Shown here in pieces: positions 8,436 through 16,831 of a DNA stretch of 64,000 bases. How positions within the stretch are numbered: the stretch's first letter is position 1; each line of letters starts with the position of its first letter. Under the pieces are notes generated by a model. The model saw only the letters and a program-made list of their open reading frames with translations. It was not told the DNA's origin and ran no database searches. This DNA comes from Streptomyces albipurpureus. Its GTDB lineage: Bacteria > Actinomycetota > Actinomycetes > Streptomycetales > Streptomycetaceae. Made by a program: the position numbers and the translations under genes. Where the stretch lies: NCBI RefSeq assembly GCF_023701525.1, contig NZ_JAMQAW010000025.1, positions 1 to 64,000 on the forward strand. The letters run 5' to 3'.

Positions 8436-9215
8436 ATGCGATACGAGATCATGGGGCCACTTCGCGTCATGGACGGAGAAGAAGAGTCGACCATCAAGGC
8501 GCAGAAGATCGAGATCCTGCTCGCCGTTCTTCTTGTGCGATCGAACCAGGTCGTGGCCATGGACCAGTTGATCAGAGAGATCTGGGGTGAAGCGCCGCCG
8601 CGTCGCGCGACTGCGGCCCTGCACGTCTACGTCTCCCAGGTGCGCAAGTTCCTCAGACGCTCCGGTAGGGAAGACGGCCCGGTGCTCACAAAACCGCCCG
8701 GATACATGCTGTGCCTCGGATCGGATGGCCTCGACCTCCGGATTTTCGACAGGCTCGTCATGGAAGGCCGGGACTGCTTCCGTACGGGGAATTTCGAGGC
8801 GGCCACTCAGAGTTTCGAGGGTGCGTTGAGCCTGTGCCGGGGACCGGTGTTCGACGGCGTCTGCCGAGGACCGATTCTTGAGGGATTCCAGACCTGGTTC
8901 AACGAAGCGAGGCTGGAATGCATAGAGATGCTGATGGACGCGCGTCTGGCTCTGGGAAGGCATCGCGAACTCATCAGTGACCTGTACCGGCTCGGCACGG
9001 AACACCCGCTGCGAGAGACCTTTCACCGCCAGCTGATGGTGGCGCTGCACCGCAGCGACCGTCAGGCGGATGCGTTGCAGGTGTATCAGCGGGCCCGCCG
9101 CACACTCAATGACGAGTTGGGGCTGGAGCCCGGCCGCGGACTCCAGGAGATGCAGCACGCCATCCTCGCCGCAGACAACCGCCTGATGCTGCCTGATCAC
9201 GCTTCTCGACCGTGA
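8436..9215 (+). CDS. SARP-family pathway regulator
   Basis: A 259-residue Streptomyces antibiotic regulatory protein. The N-terminal OmpR-type winged helix covers about residues 1-95 (MRYEIMGPLRVMDG, EIWGEAPPRRATAALHVYVSQ). The bacterial transcriptional activation (BTAD) domain follows to about residue 250, ending in the typical YQRARRTLNDELGLEPG. SARPs of this small type activate biosynthetic operons by binding heptamer direct repeats near -35 and recruiting RNA polymerase. The ATG at 8436 has GGGGG about 10 bases upstream; a GTG at 8418 is a less likely start. Its position between the NRPS part and the sugar part suggests it controls the cluster. Confidence 0.92.
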   Translation: MRYEIMGPLRVMDGEEESTIKAQKIEILLAVLLVRSNQVVAMDQLIREIWGEAPPRRATAALHVYVSQVRKFLRRSGREDGPVLTKPPGYMLCLGSDGLDLRIFDRLVMEGRDCFRTGNFEAATQSFEGALSLCRGPVFDGVCRGPILEGFQTWFNEARLECIEMLMDARLALGRHRELISDLYRLGTEHPLRETFHRQLMVALHRSDRQADALQVYQRARRTLNDELGLEPGRGLQEMQHAILAADNRLMLPDHASRP

Positions 9216-9251
9216 CCCAACGAGCCACGGTTCCAGGTCATCGACCAAGGG

Positions 9252-10571
9252 GTGAATCGCTTGCGAGTTCTGTTCGTCACTGGTCCATGGAATTCACATC
9301 TGTACCAGATGGTACCGCTCGCCTGGGCCCTGCAGTCGGCGGGCCACGAAGTGCGGGTGGCCAGCGAACCTGGGTTCGTCGGCAGCATTACCGAAGCCGG
9401 CCTGACCGCGGTTCCCGTCGGCCCGGACGAGTCGATGGAGGAGCGTCTGCACCGTATCCGGGGAGAGAGTGCTCCGAAGGTTTCGGCTGCGATCCCGCCG
9501 TTCCTGACCGACTCCCTGTTCGATATGGGTGAGGCGGTTCGGGAGGGTCTCCCCTGGGAGGAGGTCTCCTGGCTGTTGGGCACCGTGCTGGTCCCGGGAA
9601 TGTGGATTGTGAACGACGAGATGGTCGAAGACCTCGTGACGTTCTGCCGCTTCTGGAAGCCCGATCTCGTGTTGTGCGATGTGATCGCACATGCCGGTGC
9701 GGTGGCCGCGGACGCCGTCGGGGCAGCACATGCGCGGATGGTGTGCTGGAACGATCTGTTCTTGCGGATCCGCCGCGACTTCCTGCGCGCTCAGCAGCGG
9801 CAGCCGGCCGGGGAGCGTCTGGACCCGGTGCGCGAGTGGTACGCGGGCTGGGCGCGGAAGTACGGGCGGGACTTCTCGGAAGAGGTGGTCGCCGGCCAGT
9901 TCGCGGTCAACGTCCTGCCCGAACGGTGGCGCCTGGAGCCCCACGAGCGGACACTCTCGATGCGGTATGTGCCCTACAACGGGCGCTCCGTCGTGCCGTC
10001 CTGGCTCTGTGAGGCTCCGCGCAGGCCCCGCGTTCTGATGACGTTCGGCATCTCGAAGGCGCCATGGATCGACCCGCTCGGCATGTCGATCGAGCAGGTA
10101 CAGGAGACGCTGGACTCGGTGGCCGATCTCGACATCGAGCTGGTCCTCACACTGCCGGACGAGGAACGCGACCAGCTCCGGAGGGTTCCGGAGAACACCC
10201 GGATCGTCGACTTCGTTCCGATGAACGTCCTCTTGCACAGCTGCTCCGCAGTGATCCATCACGGCGGGGCGGGAGGCTTCAACGGCGCGATGGTGCACGG
10301 GATTCCGCAGCTCATCATCGAGGGCTCGGTGGATGCGATCGCCAAGAGGACCGTGCTGCGGGAGACCGGAGCCGGGCTGTCGCTCACGCTGGACGAGTTC
10401 ACCGGACCATGTGTCAGGGAGTACGTGACACGCCTGCTTGAGGAGGAAGCGTTCCGCGAGGGCGCCGAGCGGCTCCGACAGGAGGCGCTGGACCAGCCCA
10501 CCCCCGGCGAGTTCGTGTCGGAGCTCGAACGGATCACCGCCGAGTACCGATCGCGCCGTTCGGGCCGCTGA
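9252..10571 (+). CDS. GT1-family glycosyltransferase (macrolide type)
   Basis: A 439-residue GT-B glycosyltransferase of the macrolide/aglycone type that moves an activated deoxysugar from dTDP onto a natural product. The N-terminal acceptor domain starts RVLFVTGPWNSHLYQM. The C-terminal donor domain carries the HHGGAGG motif (H336-H337) used to bind the nucleotide diphosphate. The GTG at 9252 follows AAGGG; a TTG at 9261 is the other candidate. Relatives such as DesVII and EryCIII need a P450-like helper protein; no heme-less helper is visible here. The sugar genes downstream are the obvious source of its donor. Confidence 0.92.
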   Translation: MNRLRVLFVTGPWNSHLYQMVPLAWALQSAGHEVRVASEPGFVGSITEAGLTAVPVGPDESMEERLHRIRGESAPKVSAAIPPFLTDSLFDMGEAVREGLPWEEVSWLLGTVLVPGMWIVNDEMVEDLVTFCRFWKPDLVLCDVIAHAGAVAADAVGAAHARMVCWNDLFLRIRRDFLRAQQRQPAGERLDPVREWYAGWARKYGRDFSEEVVAGQFAVNVLPERWRLEPHERTLSMRYVPYNGRSVVPSWLCEAPRRPRVLMTFGISKAPWIDPLGMSIEQVQETLDSVADLDIELVLTLPDEERDQLRRVPENTRIVDFVPMNVLLHSCSAVIHHGGAGGFNGAMVHGIPQLIIEGSVDAIAKRTVLRETGAGLSLTLDEFTGPCVREYVTRLLEEEAFREGAERLRQEALDQPTPGEFVSELERITAEYRSRRSGR

Positions 10572-10608
10572 GCGGACCGCGCCGCGTCCGCGTCAGCGCA
10601 CGCGGTAG

Positions 10609-10650
10609 ATCGAGTGCGGCGCATCGAGTGCGGCGCATCGAGTGCGGCGG
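10609..10650. repeat. Three tandem copies of a 14-bp unit
   Basis: ATCGAGTGCGGCGC is repeated three times head to tail (10609-10622, 10623-10636, 10637-10650, the last copy differing at its final base). It lies between the convergent glycosyltransferase and rmlB genes. Confidence 0.85.
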
Positions 10651-10753
10651 AAGAGACAGCGGCCAACGAGGTGCACACACAGGCGAGTTGAGACGTCGGA
10701 ACTCACCTGATGGTTCGGGAGCCCCGTGCGTCGCACCCAGCGGGCGGTAGGTC

Positions 10754-11734
10754 TCACGCGGCCAGTCGGCGCTTGAGCGGTTCCCACCGGTCCCGGTTGT
10801 CGCGGTACCAGGCGAAGGTCGAGGCGAGCCCGGACGTGAAGTCGTTGCGGGGGGTGTAGCCCAGCTCGGTCCGCGCCCTGGTGTCGTCGAGCGAGTAGCG
10901 CCTGTCGTGGCCTTTGCGGTCCGGAACGTAGCGCACCCGGCTCCAGTCCGCGCCGCAGGCTGCGAGCAGTCGACCGGTCAGTTCGCGGTTGCTCAGTTCG
11001 GTGTCGCCGCTGATGTTGTAGATGCGGCCCGGAGCACCACTGGTGCGGACCAGTTCGACGGCCCTGCAGTGGTCCGCGACATGCAACCAGTCACGCCGGT
11101 TCTCTCCGTCGCCGTAGAGCGGGACGTCGTCCCCGTCAAGCAGGTTGGTGAGGAACAGCGGGATGATCTTCTCGGGGAACTGCTGCGGGCCGTAGTTGTT
11201 GCAGCAGCGGGTGACGCGCACGTCCAGGCCGTGGGTGCGGTGGTACGACAGGGCGAGAAGGTCCGAGGCGGCCTTGGACGCGGCATAGGGTGAGTTGGGG
11301 TCGAGCGGGTCCTGCTCGGTGCTGGAGCCGCTCTCCACCGAGCCGTAGACCTCGTCCGTGGACACGTGCACGAAGCGGTCGACCTCGTGCCGCAGCGCTG
11401 CGTCCAGCAGGGTCTGAGTGCCCATGACGTTCGTACGCACGAACGCCTCGGCGGAGGTGATCGAGCGGTCCACATGGGACTCGGCGGCGAAGTGCACCAC
11501 GTGGCCGGCCTGTCCCATCAACCTGTCAACGAGGTGGGCATCGCAGATGTCGCCCCGGACGAACGTCAGCCGGGGGTCGCTGAGATCGAGATTGTCCAGA
11601 CTGCCGGCGTAGGTCAGGCTGTCCAGCACGGTGATCCGGGACACGTCGAATGTCGGTGCCGTGTCGGCCGCGAGCAGCATCCGGACATAGGCGGAGCCGA
11701 TGAACCCGGCTGCACCGGTGACCAGGAGATTCAC
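10754..11734 (-). CDS. rmlB: dTDP-glucose 4,6-dehydratase
   Basis: A 326-residue extended short-chain dehydrogenase that turns dTDP-glucose into dTDP-4-keto-6-deoxyglucose, the branch point of deoxysugar pathways. It has the NAD-binding TGAAGFIGSAYVR, the STDEVYGS catalytic block, the YAASKAASD Tyr-Lys pair, and NNYGPQQFPEK. Its start overlaps the rmlA stop (ATG within the last bases of rmlA), so the two are translationally coupled with rmlA first. A short decayed copy of part of this gene lies at 26745-26830. Confidence 0.96.
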   Translation of the reverse strand: MNLLVTGAAGFIGSAYVRMLLAADTAPTFDVSRITVLDSLTYAGSLDNLDLSDPRLTFVRGDICDAHLVDRLMGQAGHVVHFAAESHVDRSITSAEAFVRTNVMGTQTLLDAALRHEVDRFVHVSTDEVYGSVESGSSTEQDPLDPNSPYAASKAASDLLALSYHRTHGLDVRVTRCCNNYGPQQFPEKIIPLFLTNLLDGDDVPLYGDGENRRDWLHVADHCRAVELVRTSGAPGRIYNISGDTELSNRELTGRLLAACGADWSRVRYVPDRKGHDRRYSLDDTRARTELGYTPRNDFTSGLASTFAWYRDNRDRWEPLKRRLAA

Positions 11735-12639
11735 AGTTCCTCCGACAAGGCCGTGGGCGGCATGCCCGTGCTGAAGGCGCGGGCGCGCTCCATGACGTAC
11801 TGGCCGTACGGCGAGCCGCCCATCTCCGCGCCCAGGGCGTGACAGTCGTCCGGGTCGATGTATCCCATGTACATGGCGATCTCTTCGATGCAGCCCAGCC
11901 GGGTGCCCTGCCGGCGCTGCATGTCCCGCACGAACGTCCCCGCTTCGAGCAGCGACTCATGTGTCCCGGTGTCCATCCAGGTGACGCCCCTGCCCAGCCA
12001 CACCAGCTCGGCGGTGCCCTGCTCCAGATAGACCCGCAGCACGTCGGTGATCTCCAGCTCGCCCCGCGCGGACGGCACCAAGCCCTTGGTGATGTCCACT
12101 ACCTGGGCGTCGAAGAAGTACATCCCGGGGATGGCGAGGTTGGAGCGGGGGTGCCGGGGCTTCTCCTCGATGGAAACGAGCCTGCCCTTTCGATCGATCT
12201 CGGCGACGCCGAACCGCCGCGGGTCGGCGACCTCGTGGCCGAACAGCACGCAGCCGCTGTTCTTGAGCGCGCTGCGGCGCAGCAGGGAGGGCAGGTTGGC
12301 GCCGTGGAAGAGGTTGTCACCGAGGATCAGCGCGCAGTGCTCGCCGCGGATGTGGTCCTCCCCCACACGGAAGGCGTCGGCGATGCCGCGCGGCTCGTCC
12401 TGCGCGGCGTATTCGATGCTCAGCCCAAGGCGCCGTCCGTCGCCGAACAGTGCGCGGAAGAGGGGCAGTTCGGTCGGGCGGGTGATGATGAGGATGTCCC
12501 TGACGCCCGCCAGCATGAGCACGGAGAGCGGGTAGTAGATCATGGGCTTGTCGTAGACCGGAGCGAGTTGTTTGGAACCCGCGAAGGTGAGGGGCTGGAG
12601 CCGCGTTCCGTTCCCACCCGCGAGAATGATGCCTTTCAT
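11731..12639 (-). CDS. rmlA: Glucose-1-phosphate thymidylyltransferase
   Basis: A 302-residue nucleotidyltransferase that makes dTDP-glucose from glucose-1-phosphate and dTTP. It begins MKGIILAGGNGTRLQPLT, the nucleotide-binding signature, and continues with KQLAPVYDKPMIYYPLS and the EEKPRHPRSN block near residue 160. It is the first gene of a two-gene operon with rmlB and supplies the sugar nucleotide for all later steps. The strong AGGAG-like site just upstream of the ATG supports this start. Confidence 0.96.
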   Translation of the reverse strand: MKGIILAGGNGTRLQPLTFAGSKQLAPVYDKPMIYYPLSVLMLAGVRDILIITRPTELPLFRALFGDGRRLGLSIEYAAQDEPRGIADAFRVGEDHIRGEHCALILGDNLFHGANLPSLLRRSALKNSGCVLFGHEVADPRRFGVAEIDRKGRLVSIEEKPRHPRSNLAIPGMYFFDAQVVDITKGLVPSARGELEITDVLRVYLEQGTAELVWLGRGVTWMDTGTHESLLEAGTFVRDMQRRQGTRLGCIEEIAMYMGYIDPDDCHALGAEMGGSPYGQYVMERARAFSTGMPPTALSEEL

Positions 12640-13006
12640 CCTCTCCTTTCGCCCCCTCCGAGCCGGTGTTCCCGCATCCTCGGGCGCCGGTCCAAAGCCC
12701 GTCTAATGCGGGTCTTACGCGGCGGGGACCCGCCAGCGGTGGAACGGCTCGGGAGGCGATGGCCCTTTCGGTCCCGGGCGGTGGCCGTCGAACCGAAGCC
12801 TCCATCGGTGATCGCGGCCGATGCCGGGCCGGATACCCGGGCACAGGGCGGCCCCGGCTCGAAGAACCGGCACCCCGCCACCCGCTACGACGCGGGCGGG
12901 ACCGTCGAATCCCCCAGACACTGGTCGCTCTGGGTGATCGCCGATGTCGAGGAGCAGACAAGAAGCCGTGTTCGGTGCTTGCTGGGCGCGGCCCACTACT
13001 CCGTGA
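12640..13006. other. Intergenic region, rmlA and padR promoters
   Basis: A divergent non-coding region between rmlA and the PadR gene. Apart from the PadR-type operator at its right end I see no gene or repeat in it. Confidence 0.6.
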
Positions 13007-13038
13007 TACTGTGTAGCTGTACTCGGTGCTACACAGTA
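13007..13038. promoter_or_regulatory. Probable PadR autoregulatory operator
   Basis: A perfect 11-bp inverted repeat, TACTGTGTAGC (13007-13017) and GCTACACAGTA (13028-13038), with a 10-base spacer. It ends 24 bases before the PadR start. PadR regulators bind dyads of this layout over their own promoter, so autorepression is likely. Confidence 0.75.
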
Positions 13039-13062
13039 CCGAGAGACCGAAGAGGGCCCGCA

Positions 13063-13389
13063 ATGGACGATCTGACGGAGATGCTGAAGGGCACACTCGA
13101 GGGCTGCGTGCTTCAGATCATCGGCAGCGAGGAGACCTATGGGTACGCCATCACGCGTCGGCTCAACGAACTCGGCTTTACCGACGTCGTCGAAGGGACG
13201 ATCTACACCATCTTGGTGCGACTGGAGAGGAACGGGCTGGTTCAGGTGACGAAACGACCGTCCGAACGGGGTCCAGCGCGGAAGTTCTTTGCGCTCAACG
13301 ACGCAGGACGCAAAGAACTCGCGGCGTTCTGGACGAAATGGGAGTACCTCTCATCACGAATCGACAATCTCAAGGAGGGCGGGCAATGA
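13063..13389 (+). CDS. PadR-family transcriptional regulator
   Basis: A 108-residue winged-helix repressor of the PadR-s1 type: LKGTLEGCVLQII, YGYAITRRLNELGF, EGTIYTILVRLERNGL (wing region), then the C-terminal dimerisation helix. These proteins usually sense a drug and control a nearby exporter. The ATG at 13063 lies just after a dyad operator. Its stop overlaps the next ATG (ATGA), so the DUF1048 gene is coupled. The ABC exporter further on is a likely target. Confidence 0.93.
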   Translation: MDDLTEMLKGTLEGCVLQIIGSEETYGYAITRRLNELGFTDVVEGTIYTILVRLERNGLVQVTKRPSERGPARKFFALNDAGRKELAAFWTKWEYLSSRIDNLKEGGQ

Positions 13390-13742
13390 GCTTCTGGGAG
13401 ACCCTTACAGGTAGCGACCTCACGAGGGAATGGAAGGCGTTCGAAGCCCGGGCCGAGGCATTGCCGGCCGACTACCGGGCGGCGTGGGAGCAGATCAAGG
13501 TCAAGGTCTCCCCCCACTCGGACTTCACGGGCCGCAACCTGATGCCGATCCTTGACGGCGTCCTGGGGCTGCTCGAAGAGACAGCGGCGGACGGGCAGAG
13601 CGTTCAGGACGTGCTCGGCGACGACGTCGACGGCTTCTGCGCGGCGCTGACCGGCGGAGAAGAGGCTCGGGACTATCGCGACCGGTGGCGCGAGCAGTTG
13701 AACAGGAACGTCGCAAAGAAGCTGGGCCAACTAGGAGGCTGA
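13386..13742 (+). CDS. DUF1048 protein (first copy)
   Basis: A 118-residue protein of the DUF1048 family, predicted to be a small helical cytoplasmic protein: WKAFEARAEALPADYRAAWE in the first half and GDDVDGFCAALTGGE in the second. The function is unknown. The family is found almost only beside PadR regulators, and some members may act as partners of the repressor. Its start overlaps the padR stop, and a second, shorter homologue follows directly. Confidence 0.85.
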   Translation: MSFWETLTGSDLTREWKAFEARAEALPADYRAAWEQIKVKVSPHSDFTGRNLMPILDGVLGLLEETAADGQSVQDVLGDDVDGFCAALTGGEEARDYRDRWREQLNRNVAKKLGQLGG

Positions 13743-13743
13743 C

Positions 13744-14070
13744 GTGGGCATCCAGGACATCATCGAGGGCAAGAAGCAGTGGCGGGCGCACGTGGCACGG
13801 GTCAAGGCGCTGCCGCCGGACTACCAGATCGTCTACAAGGAGATTCAGAAGTACCTCTTCAAGGTCGGACCGATCGACCTGCCTGACGGGAATCTGCTCT
13901 CAGGGATCATCGACTTCTTCGAAGAGGGCGTGGCGGCCGGCAAGGGGGTTCTGGAACTCATCGGCAACGACGTAGCCGCCTTCGCCGACGACCTGGTCAA
14001 GGACTCGCGCACCAACGCGGACATCTATCAGGAGTCCATCAGCGGAAAACCCAACACGGCCGAGAAGTGA
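13744..14070 (+). CDS. DUF1048 protein (second copy)
   Basis: A 108-residue paralogue of the preceding protein with the same plan: VKALPPDYQIVYKEIQKYLF and NDVAAFADDLVKDSRTN. It starts at a GTG one base after the previous stop codon, so the pair is translated together. The function is unknown. Having two copies side by side suggests they form a heterodimer or that one came from a duplication. Confidence 0.83.
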   Translation: MGIQDIIEGKKQWRAHVARVKALPPDYQIVYKEIQKYLFKVGPIDLPDGNLLSGIIDFFEEGVAAGKGVLELIGNDVAAFADDLVKDSRTNADIYQESISGKPNTAEK

Positions 14071-14089
14071 CACCCGTCGTGTGTTCGGT

Positions 14090-14122
14090 GGCTCAGCGCA
14101 TCCGGTCAGCCGCTGAGCTTGT
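14090..14122 (+). terminator. Hairpin after the padR-DUF1048 operon
   Basis: GCTCAGCG (14091-14098) pairs with CGCTGAGC (14111-14118) and is followed by TTGTTG. It lies 20 bases past the second DUF1048 stop and probably ends this small operon. Confidence 0.6.
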
Positions 14123-14270
14123 TGCCCACGGCCTGAGCGACTGCGCCGTATCTCAGTGATCGGGTGGTTGCTGAGACCGCTTCACCCTCATGTCCGAGCA
14201 TGGGATGATGACGCGAATTCAGGCACCCCAGAAGGCCACGGTCTGGGAGTGACACCAAGGGCGGGCGTGT

Positions 14271-14716
14271 ATGAGCACGCATGAGGAGAACGCGGCCGGG
14301 CCGACGGCACGATCGCGGAGCTCCTGGCCTAAGGCAAGATCACCGAGGACGTCGGCGAGCGGTTGCTTCGGCGCCCTCGAACGAGCACAGCCCGACGCTA
14401 CGCAGTTGAGGCGCTCCCAGCCCGAAAGCCCCACCCGAGTACCTGCGCACGAGTACCTGCGCACGCGGTCGAACCGACGACTCCAGTGACGACGGGACCA
14501 CCCGGTCCCAACGTCCGGATCCTGGTCCAACTGCCGTACGCCGGAGCCCGAATCGCCGCCCTCGTCCCTTGTCAGGCACTCACCGAGATCAACGCGGAGC
14601 CTGACAGGGCAGGCGTACCAATCGACCTCACCCGACGAGAACCACAACATCTAGCGGACCTCCCCGAGTACCTGGACGACATCACCATCGACCTCGATGA
14701 CCCGACAGCGGGATGA
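14271..14716 (+). pseudogene. Frameshifted LiaX/YvlB N-terminal-like (SHOCT-like) protein
   Basis: No single frame covers it, but read across frames the DNA encodes a recognisable pattern. An N-terminal helix-turn-helix-like segment (AELLA, then GKITEDVGERLLR) is followed by a C-terminal segment with VQLPYAGARIAALVPCQALT and DLPEYLDDITIDLDDPTAG. This is the plan of the small domain found at the start of LiaX/YvlB-type DUF4097 proteins, which often accompany PadR-type regulators and envelope-stress ABC exporters. At least one stop codon and one frameshift interrupt it. The identification rests on pattern memory and is moderate. Confidence 0.45.
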
Positions 14717-14890
14717 AGTCTCCCGCGGGTGCCACGGACCTGGCGCGATAGGAGCCCAGGGCCTTGGGGGCTTCGCCGCCAAGGGATTCGAAGCCCGACC
14801 CCCGGATCCAGAGTCACCTGCCTTACGTGACTCTCCGTGCCGAGCCATGCTGCCCGATGCCAGTCCCTCCGCGGTTCCATGGGCCGGCAG

Positions 14891-15119
14891 GTGACGGAGG
14901 TCCTCAAGAGGATGTTTCAGGGCATCATGCTCGCGCTCCTGTCCGGCCGCTCCCGCACACGGCCACGAGATGACGGCGTGGCTGCGGGCTCAGGGCCGCT
15001 CCGATATTGCCGAGGGAACCGTCTGCGCGCTGCTCGTCGGCATGGAGCAGCGCGGCCTCGGTCGACATGAAGAAGAGTTCTGCGGGATCTGGAGCTTCCT
15101 CGCAGAACGGCTCGACTAG
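14891..15119 (+). pseudogene. Frameshifted PadR-family regulator
   Basis: The first third (from the GTG at 14891: VTEVLKRMFQGIMLALLSGR) and the rest (GHEMTAWLRAQGRSDIAEGT, then ALLVGMEQRGL) are in different frames, with the shift near 14950. The later part also lacks the residues normally found between the wing and the terminal WSFLAERLD. It matches the PadR plan seen intact at 13063 and lies directly before the ABC exporter, so it was probably that exporter's own regulator before it decayed. Confidence 0.7.
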
Positions 15120-15141
15120 CTCCGCCAAGGAGGGTCACGAC

Positions 15142-15243
15142 ATGGCCAGAGAGTGGATCTGGCAGATGAGCCGCTACCGGATGACCAGCGCCATCGAGCG
15201 CGCCGCCGGAGCAGGCACCGGAAACGAAGAGAGGACCGTCTGA
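15142..15243 (+). CDS. Short ORF (33 residues) coupled to the ABC exporter
   Basis: A 33-codon frame starting at an ATG with a very good Shine-Dalgarno sequence (AAGGAGGG about 8 bases upstream) and ending in TGA inside the ATGA that starts the ABC ATPase. It begins MAREWIWQMSRYRMTSAIER and matches no family I know. It may be a translational leader, or the tail of a longer gene lost upstream. Confidence 0.45.
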   Translation: MAREWIWQMSRYRMTSAIERAAGAGTGNEERTV

Positions 15244-16061
15244 TGACAACGGAACGAGCTCAGCCGATCCGCGTACAGGGCCTGGAGAAGTCGTACAAGG
15301 ACCTCAAAGTGCTGCGCGGCGTGGACTTCGAGGTGCCGCGGGGCAGCATCTTCGCCCTGCTGGGCTCGAACGGAGCAGGCAAGACCACGCTCGTGAGGAT
15401 CCTGTCCACGCTCCTCAGGCCCGACGCGGGGACCGCAAGCGTCAATGGCTTCGATGTCGCCAGGCAGGCCGATGAAGTGCGCGAGTCCATCAGCCTGACC
15501 GGGCAGTTCACCGCCGTCGACAACATCCTCACCGGACGGGAGAACCTCTTACTCGTCGCCAAGCTGCGTCACCTCAAGGACCCGGGACGGATCGCCGATG
15601 ACATGCTCGAACGCTTCTCGCTGACCAAAGCGGGCTCGCGGCGGGCGGTGACGTACTCGGGTGGCATGCGCCGCCGCCTCGACATCGCGATGAGCCTCAT
15701 CGGTACCCCTCCGGTCATCTTCCTCGACGAGCCGACGGCCGGACTCGATCCCCAGGGGCGCGTCGAGGTGTGGGAGGCCATCAAGGAACTCGCCGGGCGC
15801 GGCACCACGGTGCTGCTCACGACGCAGTATCTGGACGAGGCCGAACACCTCGCCGACCAGATCGCGATCCTCCACGAGGGCCGGATCCTGGTGAACGGCA
15901 CCCTCACCGAGCTCCAGCAACTGCTCCCGCCGCCCAAGGTCGAATACGTCGAGAAGAAGCCGACCCTCGAAGACGTCTTCTTCGCCATCGTCAGTGAGAA
16001 CGGCACGGCAGACATCGGCAATGACCGCAACGTCGGCACGACGAGCAGGGAGCAAGGATGA
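15243..16061 (+). CDS. DrrA-type ABC exporter, ATP-binding subunit
   Basis: A 272-residue ABC ATPase of the daunorubicin-resistance (DrrA) group, which energises export of a drug or lipid. It has Walker A LLGSNGAGKTT near residue 45, the DrrA-typical SLTGQFTAVDNILTGREN, signature TYSGGMRRRLDIA, Walker B VIFLDEPTAGLD and the switch histidine replaced by TTQYLDEAEHLAD. The usual C-terminal extension has KPTLEDVFF. It starts in an ATGA overlap with a 33-codon ORF, and its own stop overlaps the permease start. It could export the cluster product or protect the producer. Confidence 0.94.
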   Translation: MTTERAQPIRVQGLEKSYKDLKVLRGVDFEVPRGSIFALLGSNGAGKTTLVRILSTLLRPDAGTASVNGFDVARQADEVRESISLTGQFTAVDNILTGRENLLLVAKLRHLKDPGRIADDMLERFSLTKAGSRRAVTYSGGMRRRLDIAMSLIGTPPVIFLDEPTAGLDPQGRVEVWEAIKELAGRGTTVLLTTQYLDEAEHLADQIAILHEGRILVNGTLTELQQLLPPPKVEYVEKKPTLEDVFFAIVSENGTADIGNDRNVGTTSREQG

Positions 16062-16822
16062 CCACGCGATTCCTCGGCGACAGCACCGTCCTGCTGGGCC
16101 GCTCCATGCGCCACATCACGCGCAGCCCTGACACCATCATCACCACCGCGATCATGCCGATCTCCATGATGCTGCTGTTCGTCTACGTGTTCGGCGGAGC
16201 GGTCAACCTGGGCGGGACGGCTTCGTATGTGAAGTACCTGCTTCCCGGCATTCTGCTCATCACGATCGCTTCGGGTATCTCGTACACCACGCTCCGGCTC
16301 TTCATGGATCAGCAGACCGGCATCTTCGAGCGGTTCCACTCCATGCCGATCGCACGCTCCAGCGTGTTGTGGGCACACGTGCTGACCTCACTGTTCGCCA
16401 ATGCGATCTCGCTGGTGATCGTCATCATCGTCGCCCTGCTCATGGGCTTCCGTTCCGGCGCCGGAGTGCTGTCGTGGCTGGCGGTCGCCGGCCTTCTGAC
16501 CTTGTTCACCATGACGTTGACATGGATCGCGGTCCTGGCCGCCCTGAGCGCGAAGTCCGCGGAGGGCGCGGGTGCCTTCGCGTACCCGCTCATCTTCCTG
16601 CCGTTCCTCAGCTCGGCGATCGTGCCCACCAAGACCATGCCCGCCCCGGTGGAGGCCTTCGCCAATCACCAGCCGGTGACGCCCCTCGTCAACGCGATCC
16701 GCAGCCTGTTCACCCAACAGTCGGTCGGCAGCGACGCCTGGATCGCCGTCGCCTGGTGCGTCGGTGTCCTCGTCGTGGCGTACGCCCTTGCCATGGGCGC
16801 CTACCGCCGCAAGATCGCCTGA
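16058..16822 (+). CDS. DrrB-type ABC-2 permease
   Basis: A 254-residue ABC-2 membrane subunit with about six transmembrane helices, for example at roughly residues 28-48 (IIMPISMMLLFVYVF), 65-85, 110-135, 145-168, 180-195 and 225-245. It has the family segment FERFHSMPIARSSVLWAH before helix three and IVPTKTMPAPVEAFANHQP before the last helix. It overlaps the ATPase gene by four bases, so the two form a dimeric exporter. The substrate is unknown. Confidence 0.93.
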   Translation: MTTRFLGDSTVLLGRSMRHITRSPDTIITTAIMPISMMLLFVYVFGGAVNLGGTASYVKYLLPGILLITIASGISYTTLRLFMDQQTGIFERFHSMPIARSSVLWAHVLTSLFANAISLVIVIIVALLMGFRSGAGVLSWLAVAGLLTLFTMTLTWIAVLAALSAKSAEGAGAFAYPLIFLPFLSSAIVPTKTMPAPVEAFANHQPVTPLVNAIRSLFTQQSVGSDAWIAVAWCVGVLVVAYALAMGAYRRKIA

Positions 16823-16831
16823 GAAGGGGCG

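Noticed and set aside
11839..13389. 516-codon plus-strand open frame over rmlA and padR
   Set aside because: Most of it is antisense to rmlA; only the last 108 codons (PadR, from 13063) have family features and a ribosome site.
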